64,000 nucleotides of DNA. Origin: Bacteroides ihuae (GTDB lineage Bacteria; Bacteroidota; Bacteroidia; Bacteroidales; Bacteroidaceae). This document shows positions 1 to 8,285 of this stretch, in pieces. The notes below the pieces were generated by a model, which did not search any database, was not told the origin of the DNA, and saw only the letters and a program-made list of their open reading frames with translations. Position numbers and translations under genes: made by a program. Positions within the stretch are counted from its first letter, which is position 1. Every line of letters starts with the position of its first letter. The stretch covers positions 124,001 through 188,000 of the forward strand of contig NZ_FNVX01000006.1 of the NCBI RefSeq assembly GCF_900104585.1, read 5' to 3'.

Positions 1-548
1 AGAAAGTTAAATATTTCCCTAATGCATTTAGCTTTGTTGATCAAAACGAAAAAGCTTTGGATGATATTAAATCCAAATACATAAACCTACCGGTTTATCC
101 GAAGAAGAACATTGAAGCGGAGGTTAGAACAGGTTCACAAGATCAGCCTATTACCACAAGAATACGCTTGGCTCGCTATACTCAATTGACCGTTAAAGAC
201 ATAAAATTAAAGAGTGGAAAAACATTCGTTACTCTCATGCTGGAAGATGCAAATGGGAATATTTATCTAACAGATGTAGACTTAAAGTACGACTATATTA
301 TCAAAAACGAAAATTACATTGAGGACTTATTCGCATTCGACAATATCAGAAGCAAATATCCACAGATCACCGAAGAGCACTGGACATTAATAGCTTATGG
401 AGAAGTAAAGCCCGGAATGAATACAGACGAATGTAGGTTAGCATTGGGAGAACCAAGTCAAATAATAGTCAAAAAAGACTCTAAGTTTGAAACATGGTTA
501 TATAATGGCTACGTACTCGAATTTGAAAGTGGCATATTAATAAGATAA
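1..548 (+). CDS. Hypothetical protein, 5' end cut by window edge
   Basis: The reading frame is open from base 3 and runs to TAA at 546-548, so the start lies outside the window; the TTG at 57 is only an internal codon. About 181 residues are visible. I do not recognise the family. The last 70 residues (tryptophan, then GEVKPGMNTDECRLALGEP, then a W-x-Y strand and an FESG turn) resemble the two-helix, three-strand pattern of BamE/SmpA-like domains, where a GMT-type turn is followed by a glycine-proline turn. That resemblance is inference from pattern only. No signal peptide can be judged because the N-terminus is missing. Confidence 0.8.
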   Translation, partial: KVKYFPNAFSFVDQNEKALDDIKSKYINLPVYPKKNIEAEVRTGSQDQPITTRIRLARYTQLTVKDIKLKSGKTFVTLMLEDANGNIYLTDVDLKYDYIIKNENYIEDLFAFDNIRSKYPQITEEHWTLIAYGEVKPGMNTDECRLALGEPSQIIVKKDSKFETWLYNGYVLEFESGILIR

Positions 549-600
549 TGGAGAATGAATAAAGATAGATGATATATAATATCGGTTCCGATTTATTTTT

Positions 601-608
601 TATCTTTG
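601..608 (+). promoter_or_regulatory. Putative Bacteroides -7 promoter box
   Basis: TATCTTTG matches the Bacteroides -7 consensus TAnnTTTG exactly. It lies 87 bp before the start of the dehydrogenase gene at 696. No good -33 box is seen at the expected distance. Confidence 0.5.
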
Positions 609-695
609 CTCAGTAAACATTGAAGTGCCACGTTCAAAGTCGTTTGGCATATATTCAATTAATAAACAAATGATTTAAAAGTTCAGAAATAAGAA

Positions 696-1889
696 ATGGG
701 TAGAGTTCTAATTATTGGTGCAGGCGGTGTAGGAACCGTTGTTGCACACAAAGTGGCACAGAATGCCGATACATTTACAGATATAATGCTTGCCAGCCGC
801 ACAAAATCAAAGTGCGATGCTATTGTAAAAGCCATTGGTAATCCAACAATAAAAACAGCACAAGTTGATGCGGACAATGTAGATGAACTTGTTGCATTAT
901 TCAATGACTTCAAACCTGAATTGGTTATCAATGTAGCTCTCCCTTATCAAGACCTTACCATTATGGAAGCTTGCCTCAAAGCCGGAGTAAACTACCTTGA
1001 TACGGCTAACTACGAACCAAAAGACGAAGCTCACTTTGAATACAGTTGGCAATGGGCTTATCACGAACGCTTCAAAGAGGCAGGATTAACAGCCATACTC
1101 GGTTGTGGATTCGATCCGGGAGTGAGTGGAATATACACGGCTTATGCTGCCAAACATTATTTTGACGAAATACATTATCTGGATATTGTAGATTGCAATG
1201 CTGGTGATCACCACAAAGCATTTGCCACGAACTTTAATCCGGAAATCAATATCCGCGAGATTACTCAGAAAGGCCGCTACTTTGAAAACGGTAAATGGAT
1301 AGAAACAGGTTCATTGGAGTTGCACCAACCGATCACTTATCCAAATGTCGGCCCCAAAGAGTCTTACTTGCTTTATCATGAAGAATTAGAATCTTTAGTA
1401 AAGCACTTCCCGACTATTAAGCGAGCAAGATTCTGGATGACTTTTGGACAAGAATATCTTACTCACTTACGTGTTATCCAAAACATTGGCATGGCTCGCA
1501 TTGATGAAATAGATTATAACGGACAGAAGATTGTTCCTATCCAATTCTTAAAAGCAGTACTGCCCAACCCGCAAGATTTGGGTGAGAACTACACTGGAGA
1601 AACATCAATCGGTTGTCGCATCCGTGGTATCAAAGATGGTAAAGAATGTACTTACTATGTATACAACAATTGTAGTCACGAAGCGGCCTATAAAGAAACA
1701 GGTATGCAGGGAGTGAGCTACACCACAGGCGTTCCAGCTATGATCGGTGCTTTGATGTTCTTTAAAGGTTTGTGGAAAAACCCGGGAGTAAACAACGTAG
1801 AGGAGTTTAATCCTGACCCTTTCATGGAACAATTGAACAAGCAAGGTTTGCCTTGGCACGAAGTGTTCAACAAAGATTTGGAACTTTAA
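696..1889 (+). CDS. Saccharopine dehydrogenase family protein (carboxynorspermidine dehydrogenase-like)
   Basis: 397 residues. The N-terminus is a Rossmann nucleotide-binding segment (VLIIGAGGVGTVVAHK, residues 4-19), followed by the fold of the saccharopine dehydrogenase / carboxynorspermidine synthase family. Family members of this length in Bacteroidetes reductively condense a polyamine (putrescine or diaminopropane) with aspartate semialdehyde, giving carboxyspermidine or carboxynorspermidine, the alternative route to spermidine; the substrate here is inferred. Conserved-looking stretches are GCGFDPGVSG (about 135-145) and the DxxAGDHH-like segment near 170. No decarboxylase partner is adjacent. 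It is followed after 12 bp by bcp and then recA, probably one transcript. Confidence 0.85.
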   Translation: MGRVLIIGAGGVGTVVAHKVAQNADTFTDIMLASRTKSKCDAIVKAIGNPTIKTAQVDADNVDELVALFNDFKPELVINVALPYQDLTIMEACLKAGVNYLDTANYEPKDEAHFEYSWQWAYHERFKEAGLTAILGCGFDPGVSGIYTAYAAKHYFDEIHYLDIVDCNAGDHHKAFATNFNPEINIREITQKGRYFENGKWIETGSLELHQPITYPNVGPKESYLLYHEELESLVKHFPTIKRARFWMTFGQEYLTHLRVIQNIGMARIDEIDYNGQKIVPIQFLKAVLPNPQDLGENYTGETSIGCRIRGIKDGKECTYYVYNNCSHEAAYKETGMQGVSYTTGVPAMIGALMFFKGLWKNPGVNNVEEFNPDPFMEQLNKQGLPWHEVFNKDLEL

Positions 1890-1901
1890 AAAGAAGAACA
1901 A

Positions 1902-2354
1902 ATGAATGTAGGAGATAAAGCCCCGGAAGTTTTGGGCATCAACGAAAAAGGAGAAGAAATACGTCTGGCTAATTACAAAGGAAAAAAGTTAGTGATTTAT
2001 TTTTATCCCAAAGACAATACTTCAGGATGCACCACTCAAGCATGCAACCTCAGAGATAACTATTCAGAGCTACGAAAAGCTGGATATGAAGTTCTCGGCG
2101 TAAGCGTGGATGATGAAAAGTCTCACCAGAAGTTTATTGATAAAAACAACCTGCCTTTTACGCTCATTGCAGATACGAACAAAGAACTAGTAGAACAGTT
2201 TGGCGTATGGGCTGAGAAGAAAATGTATGGCCGCTCATATATGGGAACTCTACGTACGACCTTTATTATTAATGAGGAAGGAATCGTAGAACGGATTATA
2301 AGCTCTAAAGAGGTTAAAACCAAAGAGCATGCAGAGCAGATTATAAACCAGTAA
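1902..2354 (+). CDS. bcp: Thioredoxin-dependent thiol peroxidase (Bcp/PrxQ peroxiredoxin)
   Basis: 150 residues, the normal length for the Bcp/PrxQ class. The YFYPKDNTSGCTTQAC block gives the peroxidatic cysteine C43 and the resolving cysteine C48 five residues later on the same helix, the arrangement of atypical 2-Cys PrxQ enzymes. These reduce hydrogen peroxide and organic hydroperoxides using thioredoxin. No signal peptide, so cytoplasmic. It starts 12 bp after the dehydrogenase stop and lies 33 bp ahead of recA, so the three genes probably share a message and may serve stress defence together; that link is inference. Confidence 0.93.
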   Translation: MNVGDKAPEVLGINEKGEEIRLANYKGKKLVIYFYPKDNTSGCTTQACNLRDNYSELRKAGYEVLGVSVDDEKSHQKFIDKNNLPFTLIADTNKELVEQFGVWAEKKMYGRSYMGTLRTTFIINEEGIVERIISSKEVKTKEHAEQIINQ

Positions 2355-2387
2355 TGGGACAATCCCACGACTATTTTAAAAAATATT

Positions 2388-3422
2388 ATGGCCAAGAAAG
2401 ACGAACTAAATTTTGAAACAGAAAACAATAAAATGGCATCAAGCGAAAAATTAAAGGCCTTACAGGCAGCTATGGACAAGATAGAAAAGAACTTCGGTAA
2501 AGGTTCTATCATGAAAATGGGCGATAATGTAGTGGAACAAGTTGAAGTAATTCCTTCTGGATCAATCGCTCTGAATGCCGCACTAGGCGTAGGTGGTTAT
2601 CCCCGAGGAAGAATAATTGAAATCTACGGACCGGAATCATCTGGTAAAACGACATTGGCCATTCATGCCATTGCGGAAGCACAAAAGGCTGGAGGCATCG
2701 CTGCGTTTATCGACGCAGAACATGCTTTCGATCGCTTCTACGCAGCCAAACTAGGCGTTGATGTAGATAATCTTTGGATCTCGCAACCTGACAATGGTGA
2801 ACAAGCACTTGAAATAGCGGAGCAATTGATTCGTTCATCAGCTATTGACATTATTGTCATTGACTCTGTTGCTGCTCTTACTCCAAAAGCTGAAATTGAA
2901 GGTGATATGGGAGAAAACAAAATGGGACTACAAGCCCGCCTCATGTCTCAAGCCCTCAGAAAGTTAACAGGTACTGTTAGTAAAACACGCACGACTTGTA
3001 TCTTTATCAATCAGTTACGCGAAAAGATCGGTGTTATGTTTGGGAGTCCTGAAACAACGACTGGCGGTAACGCATTAAAATTCTATGCATCAGTACGCTT
3101 AGATATCCGCCGTGCTTCACAATTGAAAGACGGTGATGAGGTGATCGGTAATCAAGTACGTGTAAAAGTAGTAAAGAACAAGATGGCCCCTCCTTTCCGT
3201 AAAGCAGAATTCGATATTATGTTTGGTGGAGGTATCTCTCGCTCAGGGGAAATTGTTGACCTAGGCGCAGATTTGGGGCTTGTTAAGAAAAGTGGTTCTT
3301 GGTACAGTTATAACGATACCAAACTAGGCCAAGGACGTGATGCTGCCAAACAATGCATGGCAGATAATCCTGAATTGGCAGAAGAAATAGAAGGTCTTAT
3401 TGCGGAAAAGCTTAAGAAGTAA
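2388..3422 (+). CDS. recA: Recombinase RecA
   Basis: 344 residues, standard RecA size. Walker A is GPESSGKTT (residues 81-89), Walker B is the [10 protein letters not shown] strand, and the L1/L2 DNA-binding region includes [14 protein letters not shown] and the [14 protein letters not shown] segment ending GNALKFYAS. RecA forms ATP-dependent filaments on single-stranded DNA, drives strand exchange and triggers LexA self-cleavage. The start at 2388 gives a lysine-rich N-terminal helix of the expected kind. It is the last gene of the bcp-recA group and is followed by a strong terminator hairpin at 3503-3575. Confidence 0.99.
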   Translation: MAKKDELNFETENNKMASSEKLKALQAAMDKIEKNFGKGSIMKMGDNVVEQVEVIPSGSIALNAALGVGGYPRGRIIEIYGPESSGKTTLAIHAIAEAQKAGGIAAFIDAEHAFDRFYAAKLGVDVDNLWISQPDNGEQALEIAEQLIRSSAIDIIVIDSVAALTPKAEIEGDMGENKMGLQARLMSQALRKLTGTVSKTRTTCIFINQLREKIGVMFGSPETTTGGNALKFYASVRLDIRRASQLKDGDEVIGNQVRVKVVKNKMAPPFRKAEFDIMFGGGISRSGEIVDLGADLGLVKKSGSWYSYNDTKLGQGRDAAKQCMADNPELAEEIEGLIAEKLKK

Positions 3423-3502
3423 TATTCTATATCAATATATTTAAGCGTTCTGTTCTGAGGCATTTATCGATTAGCAGCTAAAAGCAAAACGCTTTATTCT
3501 TC

Positions 3503-3575
3503 AAAGACGAAACTTTATTTTTCGGAATACAATAGTGCTAAACCATTATCCGAGAAAATAAAGTTTCGTCTTTTT
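3503..3575 (+). terminator. Rho-independent terminator after recA
   Basis: Left arm 3503-3525 (AAAGACGAAACTTTATTTTT plus CGG) pairs with 3549-3572, with a short internal asymmetry, and is followed by a T run at 3570-3575. Confidence 0.8.
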
Positions 3576-3655
3576 ATATTTCTCAGAGTTTACTTGTAAC
3601 AAGATTCACCCCACTCACGTCTACAAAGAAGATATGAACAAAGACATGAAAGTCT

Positions 3656-4171
3656 ATGGACGCTGAAACTTTTAAGAGAGAATATTTACCTTTTCATCGC
3701 AAGCTCTACTTTATAGCCTATCAGCTATTAGAGAATGAACCTGATGCCGAAGATTTGGTACAAGAAGCTTATCTGAAGCTATGGGATAAAAGAGATGGAT
3801 TAGTTGCCATCAACAATCCGGAAGCTTTCAGCGTCACACTCGTGAAGAATATGTGCTTTGACATTTTGCGCTCGGGTAAATATGTGCTCAGCAAACAAGC
3901 AGTAGAGCTAACTATGTTGGCGGATACGACAGAGACAGACAACTTAGAAGCAAAGGACGAAGTCAGACAAGTGAGACAGCTCATTAGTTGTTTACCGGAG
4001 CAACAGCAGAAAATCATTACGCTGAAAGATGTTAGGGGATGCTCTTATGAAGAGATAGAGCGGCTAACCGGATTAAGCAGCATCAATATAAGAGTATTGC
4101 TATCCAGAGCCAGAAAGAAGATACGTGAACAATTCAATAAACTGAACAATTATGAGAGTGGAAGAAATTGA
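3656..4171 (+). CDS. RNA polymerase sigma factor, ECF (sigma-70 family)
   Basis: 171 residues, typical ECF sigma. Region 2 includes the -10-recognition helix EPDAEDLVQEAYLKLWDKRD (about 28-47); region 4 is the LPEQQQKIITLKDVRGCSYEEIERLTGLSS helix-turn-helix (about 113-143). There is no extra N-terminal domain. The start at 3656 is chosen because the preceding ATG at 3634 is out of frame and reads only ten codons. The next gene overlaps its end by 20 bp and encodes a single-pass membrane protein, the usual place for an anti-sigma factor. The signal sensed is unknown. Confidence 0.92.
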   Translation: MDAETFKREYLPFHRKLYFIAYQLLENEPDAEDLVQEAYLKLWDKRDGLVAINNPEAFSVTLVKNMCFDILRSGKYVLSKQAVELTMLADTTETDNLEAKDEVRQVRQLISCLPEQQQKIITLKDVRGCSYEEIERLTGLSSINIRVLLSRARKKIREQFNKLNNYESGRN

Positions 4172-4661
4172 GAAATTACTGGTATTGTTTTATGAAAGCA
4201 AGACCACTGATAGCCAAGAAGATACACTAAAGGAGTATTTTGAGACACAAGATGTGCCGGCACATTTATTAGCAGACAAACTGTTATTCAAGGGATTGTG
4301 CACATCTTCCAAACCAAAACAACCCCATGGGCTGGAAGAGAGACTCGCAAGATTGATTGATGCGAAAGCGGAAGAAGAAAAGAGGTTCTTCATCAAGAAC
4401 AAATCAAAGATGAACTGGATACGGATTGGCGGTATAGCAGCTAGTTTACTCTTTCTTACATTCATTGGTTATGAAATAACAAGTTACCGTACGGATGATG
4501 TACCCAAAGATACGTTTAATAATCCACGAGACGCCTATGTAGCAACAAAAGCAGCATTGACAGAGATATCAGCCAATATGAATACGGGCTTAAACCAATT
4601 GAACGAAAATAAAAAAGAGGTGTACAAAGTTAATCAGGAAATACAAAAAGAAATCCAATAA
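4152..4661 (+). CDS. Putative anti-sigma factor, single-pass membrane protein
   Basis: 169 residues. A soluble N-terminal part (1-92) is followed by one membrane helix (about 94-112, IRIGGIAASLLFLTFIGYEI) and a short external tail with a helical, coiled-coil-like end (128-169). The N-terminal ESKTTDSQEDTLKEYF pattern is like the cytoplasmic start of Bacteroidetes anti-sigma proteins, although the CxxC/HxxxC zinc motif of zinc-binding anti-sigmas is absent. The 20-bp overlap with the ECF sigma gene implies translational coupling. The anti-sigma role is inferred from topology and context, not from a recognised domain. Confidence 0.7.
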   Translation: MRVEEIEKLLVLFYESKTTDSQEDTLKEYFETQDVPAHLLADKLLFKGLCTSSKPKQPHGLEERLARLIDAKAEEEKRFFIKNKSKMNWIRIGGIAASLLFLTFIGYEITSYRTDDVPKDTFNNPRDAYVATKAALTEISANMNTGLNQLNENKKEVYKVNQEIQKEIQ

Positions 4662-4668
4662 ATAGAAG

Positions 4669-5355
4669 ATGATGAGAAAGATAATTTTTATGGTGATGCT
4701 AGTCATCGCAGCTCTTAGCATGGATGCTAAAGCTCAGAACAGTCTCTTTAATAAATATGATGAAATGCCCAACGTGACATCTGTTTATATCTCAAAAGCT
4801 ATGCTGGGGATGAATCCTAAAGTGATAAATGAAGATTTTGTCATCAGCAAAGTCGCTAGTAAGCTAGATGCGATCTACGTTATCTCTACTTTCGACTCAA
4901 AGATAAAGAAGGAGATGAAAGAGGACATTAGTGCCTTTGTAAAAAAGGGGAATTACGAATTGCTCATGAAGCAAAAAGGAGTGGCTTCGTCATCGGCTTT
5001 TTATATCAAAAAAAGAGGAGATAAAGTCACGGAACTAATTATGATAACCGAAGGAGCCAAGCAAGGATACACCCATTTAGTGGGGGAAATGTCATTCGAT
5101 GATATTCAACGCATCACGCTTATCAACGGACATAGCTATAACTTCTCCCCTTCCATTGGCAATAACATAGACATACATCTATCGGATATAGACTTTCAGA
5201 AAGCATTCAAAGATAAACAGTTTGATTTGAAAGGACTCAATAAATTGAAAGATTTCAAAGTCTTTGGGAACTTAGAGAATCTCAAGGATCTAGAAATGTT
5301 GGATAGTTTAGATATATCTTTTGATAATCTTGAGCAATACGGGATCACAAATTAA
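4669..5355 (+). CDS. DUF4252 domain-containing exported protein
   Basis: 228 residues with a clear signal peptide (MMRKIIFMVMLVIAALSMDA, cleavage after KAQ near residue 23). The start may equally be the second methionine at 4672. The mature protein matches the DUF4252 pattern: a FNKYDEMPNVTSVYISKAML opening, a helix-strand domain with a KKRGDKVTELIM strand, then MSFDDIQRI. Function of the family is unknown; members often sit next to ECF sigma genes in Bacteroidetes, as here. It begins 7 bp after the membrane protein gene, so the trio is one operon. The C-terminal 70 residues are asparagine/leucine/aspartate-rich. Confidence 0.85.
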   Translation: MMRKIIFMVMLVIAALSMDAKAQNSLFNKYDEMPNVTSVYISKAMLGMNPKVINEDFVISKVASKLDAIYVISTFDSKIKKEMKEDISAFVKKGNYELLMKQKGVASSSAFYIKKRGDKVTELIMITEGAKQGYTHLVGEMSFDDIQRITLINGHSYNFSPSIGNNIDIHLSDIDFQKAFKDKQFDLKGLNKLKDFKVFGNLENLKDLEMLDSLDISFDNLEQYGITN

Positions 5356-5373
5356 GAATAAGCAATATATCTG

Positions 5374-5438
5374 TAAAGCCCCGCACTTGTGTCACAAGCC
5401 TTTTGAGAAAAGGGATTCGACACAAATGCGGGGCTTTA
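5374..5438. terminator. Bidirectional terminator between convergent genes
   Basis: Arms 5374-5393 and 5419-5438 are 20 nt each and complementary except for one G-T pair, around AAAGCCCCGC. An A/T-rich edge on both sides fits use by the DUF4252 gene and the convergent exporter gene. Confidence 0.85.
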
Positions 5439-5455
5439 TCTTTTAGGAGTCTCGA

Positions 5456-6445
5456 CTAGAACCAATAAATGGAAGCCAACGTGCTAAGGCTGATAACGAG
5501 CCAAAGTAAAACAGCCTGAATAAGAGGTTTGATACCCACAGACTTCAGTACGTCTCTCGACAAAGAAGCACCAATAAAGAATAGGGTTATAGTAAGTCCT
5601 TTCCGTGCAAAACGATTAATTGCATCTCCTACCTGAGGAACATCATTGAGTAAATAGGTGTTTGCCACCATGGCAAGTAAGAAAAAGAAGATGAACCATG
5701 GAATATTGATTTTTTGTCCCTTACTTTTAAAGATAAATGAAGTAACAAAAGCCAAAGGTATAATCCACAGAGCACGTGTGAGCTTAATCGTTGTAGCAAC
5801 TTTCAGCGCTTCCTCTCCATAAGCGGCACCTGCACCCACCACAGAACTGGTATCGTGAATGGCGATGGCTGCCCACGTTCCGAAATCATGCTGACTCATG
5901 CCAAGCCAATGACCAATGACGGGAAAGATAAAAAGAGCAATCGCGTTGAGGATAAAGATAGTGCCGAGCGCTACGGACATTTCACTATCTTTGGCCCGAA
6001 GTACCGGTCCTATGGCGGCAATAGCACTTCCCCCGCAAATAGCTGTACCGGAACTTATCAGATAGGAAGTGTCTCTATCTACTTTCAGTAGCTTACGGCC
6101 AATGAACCAGCCGAGTAGCATTGTACCCACCACAGAAATAACGGTAAACGCCATCCCATCCTTACCTGAAGCAAGCGAGGCTTGAAGATTCATACCAAAG
6201 CCCAGCCCCACAACGGAATATTGCAATAAATATTTGGAAACTTTCTTGTTGAACTTAGGATGTGCCTGCCCGCATGTCAAAGCGAAAGCCAAGCCAAGGA
6301 ACAAAGCTACCGGAGGAGTGACCCATGAAGAATAGGCCGACAAAGCAGGAATATAATCTAAGAGAAGAAAGAAAGCTAAAACGACAAGCAGTGACACGTA
6401 GATCGTTTTATTGTTCGCCTTTAGCGATTGAAAGAATGCACCCAT
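5456..6445 (-). CDS. YeiH family putative sulfate exporter
   Basis: 329 residues, about ten membrane helices throughout. It has the hallmarks of the UPF0324/YeiH family: the SSGTAICGGSAIAAIGPV block (about 130-147) and the AIAIHDTSSVVGAGAAYG block (about 192-210). Family members are annotated as sulfate or sulfite-related exporters by association with LysR regulators; the substrate here is inferred. It lies 78 bp downstream of a LysR gene on the same strand, rather than divergent from it as in Escherichia coli yeiE/yeiH. A -7 box at 6474-6481 suggests it can be transcribed on its own. Confidence 0.88.
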   Translation of the reverse strand: MGAFFQSLKANNKTIYVSLLVVLAFFLLLDYIPALSAYSSWVTPPVALFLGLAFALTCGQAHPKFNKKVSKYLLQYSVVGLGFGMNLQASLASGKDGMAFTVISVVGTMLLGWFIGRKLLKVDRDTSYLISSGTAICGGSAIAAIGPVLRAKDSEMSVALGTIFILNAIALFIFPVIGHWLGMSQHDFGTWAAIAIHDTSSVVGAGAAYGEEALKVATTIKLTRALWIIPLAFVTSFIFKSKGQKINIPWFIFFFLLAMVANTYLLNDVPQVGDAINRFARKGLTITLFFIGASLSRDVLKSVGIKPLIQAVLLWLVISLSTLASIYWF

Positions 6446-6473
6446 AATTTATTATTTAATTTCTTTATGGCTG

Positions 6474-6481
6474 CAAAGGTA
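6474..6481 (-). promoter_or_regulatory. Putative -7 box for the yeiH-like gene
   Basis: Read on the minus strand, TACCTTTG matches TAnnTTTG exactly, 29 bp before the gene start. The region between it and the LysR gene could hold the regulator's binding site. Confidence 0.55.
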
Positions 6482-6522
6482 GGAAGGTTGCCGCATTAAA
6501 GCTAATCGTTTCTACTTATGCA

Positions 6523-7419
6523 CTATAACTGATTGTTATGATGCATGGCGAATTGCATAAATACTTGCGAGAGTCCACTCTCCTGCCCTTGCAGTTGAGC
6601 AAAGCTAAATGTTCGCAGCAAAGGCATTTCTTTTATCTCTACCACCCTAAACAAACCGGAAAAGAGCTCACGCCTGACAGAACGAATGGAGACAATTCCC
6701 ATGCAATCAGAATTGGCCAAGAAAAGTTTGATGCTTTCCGTACTGCCCAAGTATAACAAAACGTTAAGTGACGAGAGTTTCAGATCGTGTTGCAACAACG
6801 CTTTTTCGAATACATCTAATGTTCCCGATCCTCTTTCACGAAGTACCAACGGAATACGCTGCAAATCTTCGGGAAGGATTTCATCACCAAGAGTCAGTTT
6901 ACTGCCTGGGTGCACAATAGCTACTAGCTCATCTTCCAAAAAGTCGGTATACTTCAAGTTGGGCAAACGAACAATACCTTCTACTAACCCCAAATCGATG
7001 CGGTGCTCCTGCAAAGCCGTTTCTATTTCTCGGGAATTACCACTCATCAAAGACAAGTTTACTTGCGGAAACTTCTCAATAAAACTCGCCAGCAGAGGAG
7101 GAAGCACATACTGAGCAATCGTAGTGCTTGCACCAAGCTTTAATTCTCCGGTATAGGCATTATGCAGCAAATGCATCTCATATTCCAACTGCTTATAATG
7201 GTCTAAAATACGTTCGCTATGCTCCAACAGAAGTTGTCCCGCAGCAGTCAGGGATATCTTATTACCCTGTCTCTCGAACAAACGGGTTTGGTAAGTCGTT
7301 TCCAGCTCCTGAATGTGCTTGGTAATAGCCGGCTGGCTAACGAAAAGTTCCTGCGAAGCCTTAGTGAAGCTAAGATTCTTTGCCACACTAAGAAATACTT
7401 TAAGACGAAAATCGGACAT
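6523..7419 (-). CDS. LysR family transcriptional regulator
   Basis: 298 residues, normal LysR length. The N-terminal winged helix-turn-helix spans residues 1-60 (FLSVAKNLSFTKASQELFVSQPAITKHIQELE), followed by the linker helix and a periplasmic-binding-protein-like effector domain (about 90-290). The segment LRERGSGT in the effector domain is typical of CysB/Cbl/YeiE-like regulators that respond to small sulfur or other anionic ligands. It follows the 193-residue unknown gene by 15 bp and precedes the YeiH-type exporter, which is its most likely target; that target is inference. Confidence 0.93.
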   Translation of the reverse strand: MSDFRLKVFLSVAKNLSFTKASQELFVSQPAITKHIQELETTYQTRLFERQGNKISLTAAGQLLLEHSERILDHYKQLEYEMHLLHNAYTGELKLGASTTIAQYVLPPLLASFIEKFPQVNLSLMSGNSREIETALQEHRIDLGLVEGIVRLPNLKYTDFLEDELVAIVHPGSKLTLGDEILPEDLQRIPLVLRERGSGTLDVFEKALLQHDLKLSSLNVLLYLGSTESIKLFLANSDCMGIVSIRSVRRELFSGLFRVVEIKEMPLLRTFSFAQLQGQESGLSQVFMQFAMHHNNQL

Positions 7420-7434
7420 AAAGAGTCTTATTTA

Positions 7435-8016
7435 TTAGGATAACTCGTCGCCTTTGATGCCTAAAGACTGCATCAATGGATAAGCCAAAACTTCCCATTG
7501 ATAGTGAGGTTCTTTCTTGGGTTCATCCATACAGAACAAAATAATTTCCTTCTCGGTAACTTTATTCATTGCCAAATGTAGTCTGTCTCCGTATTCTTCA
7601 TTAAAAGAAACGATAATCATCTTTTTTACATCAGTAGAGTCGGCTACAATATCAAATAAATCAAAATAAAGATCTTCTCGTGAAACCATCTCCGCAGACG
7701 GAACGCTGGCAAAAGAAAATTCACCTAATGGATTAGAAAAAGCCACCCCGTTCAATTCTTCCTTCAAATCAGATGGATGACAGTGTAGTAGTTTAGACGA
7801 TCGATCATCATAGACCCAAAGCACTTGTATCTGGTTTTCTCCCTCAGACATAGAGGCATCCAAAGCCAAATAAGTTATCAGGTGCGACAAATCAATCTCT
7901 TGTAACGAACGCCCAAGCATGCGCTCAAAGTTCTTCTTCAAGTCTGCTATAACGAAATTCATATATGCCGCATCAATCAGCATTACTGTCTCAGCTAGTT
8001 TTATCTTCTCTTCCAT
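7435..8016 (-). CDS. Conserved hypothetical cytoplasmic protein
   Basis: 193 residues, no signal peptide and no membrane helix. I do not recognise a domain. Features seen: an acidic composition, an alternating strand pattern (MLIDAAYMNFVIADL at the start, QIQVLWVYDD, KMIIVSFNEEYGD, EIILFCMDEPK) suggesting an alpha/beta fold, and a C-terminal WEVLAYPLMQSLG helix. It is the first gene of a leftward group with the LysR regulator (15 bp gap) and YeiH. The near-consensus minus-strand sequence TATCTTTA around 8040-8048 may be its promoter. Confidence 0.75.
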   Translation of the reverse strand: MEEKIKLAETVMLIDAAYMNFVIADLKKNFERMLGRSLQEIDLSHLITYLALDASMSEGENQIQVLWVYDDRSSKLLHCHPSDLKEELNGVAFSNPLGEFSFASVPSAEMVSREDLYFDLFDIVADSTDVKKMIIVSFNEEYGDRLHLAMNKVTEKEIILFCMDEPKKEPHYQWEVLAYPLMQSLGIKGDELS

Positions 8017-8285
8017 AATCTTTTTTCTATTTTAGAGCGATAAAGATACAAAAATCATTTCACCTGCACACATTCACCTCCCTTTTCCACTAAAAAGAGC
8101 TAACCGAAGACGGATAAATAGCCTTGAAACTCTTACGAGAAATGATGAAATCGTCTGGTTATCTGACTTTTTGTCAATCGAAGAGGACCCATTACCTGAA
8201 AATTAGTCAGTTTACCTTCATTGGCAAATCTTTTGCGCCTTAGTTATTGTTATTTTATTAGCAAGAAGAAAGGAGAACAAACTAT

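Noticed and set aside
8017..8285. Heat-shock operator or promoter before clpB
   Set aside because: I looked for an inverted repeat of CIRCE type and for an exact TAnnTTTG box in the gap and found neither; only weak near matches.
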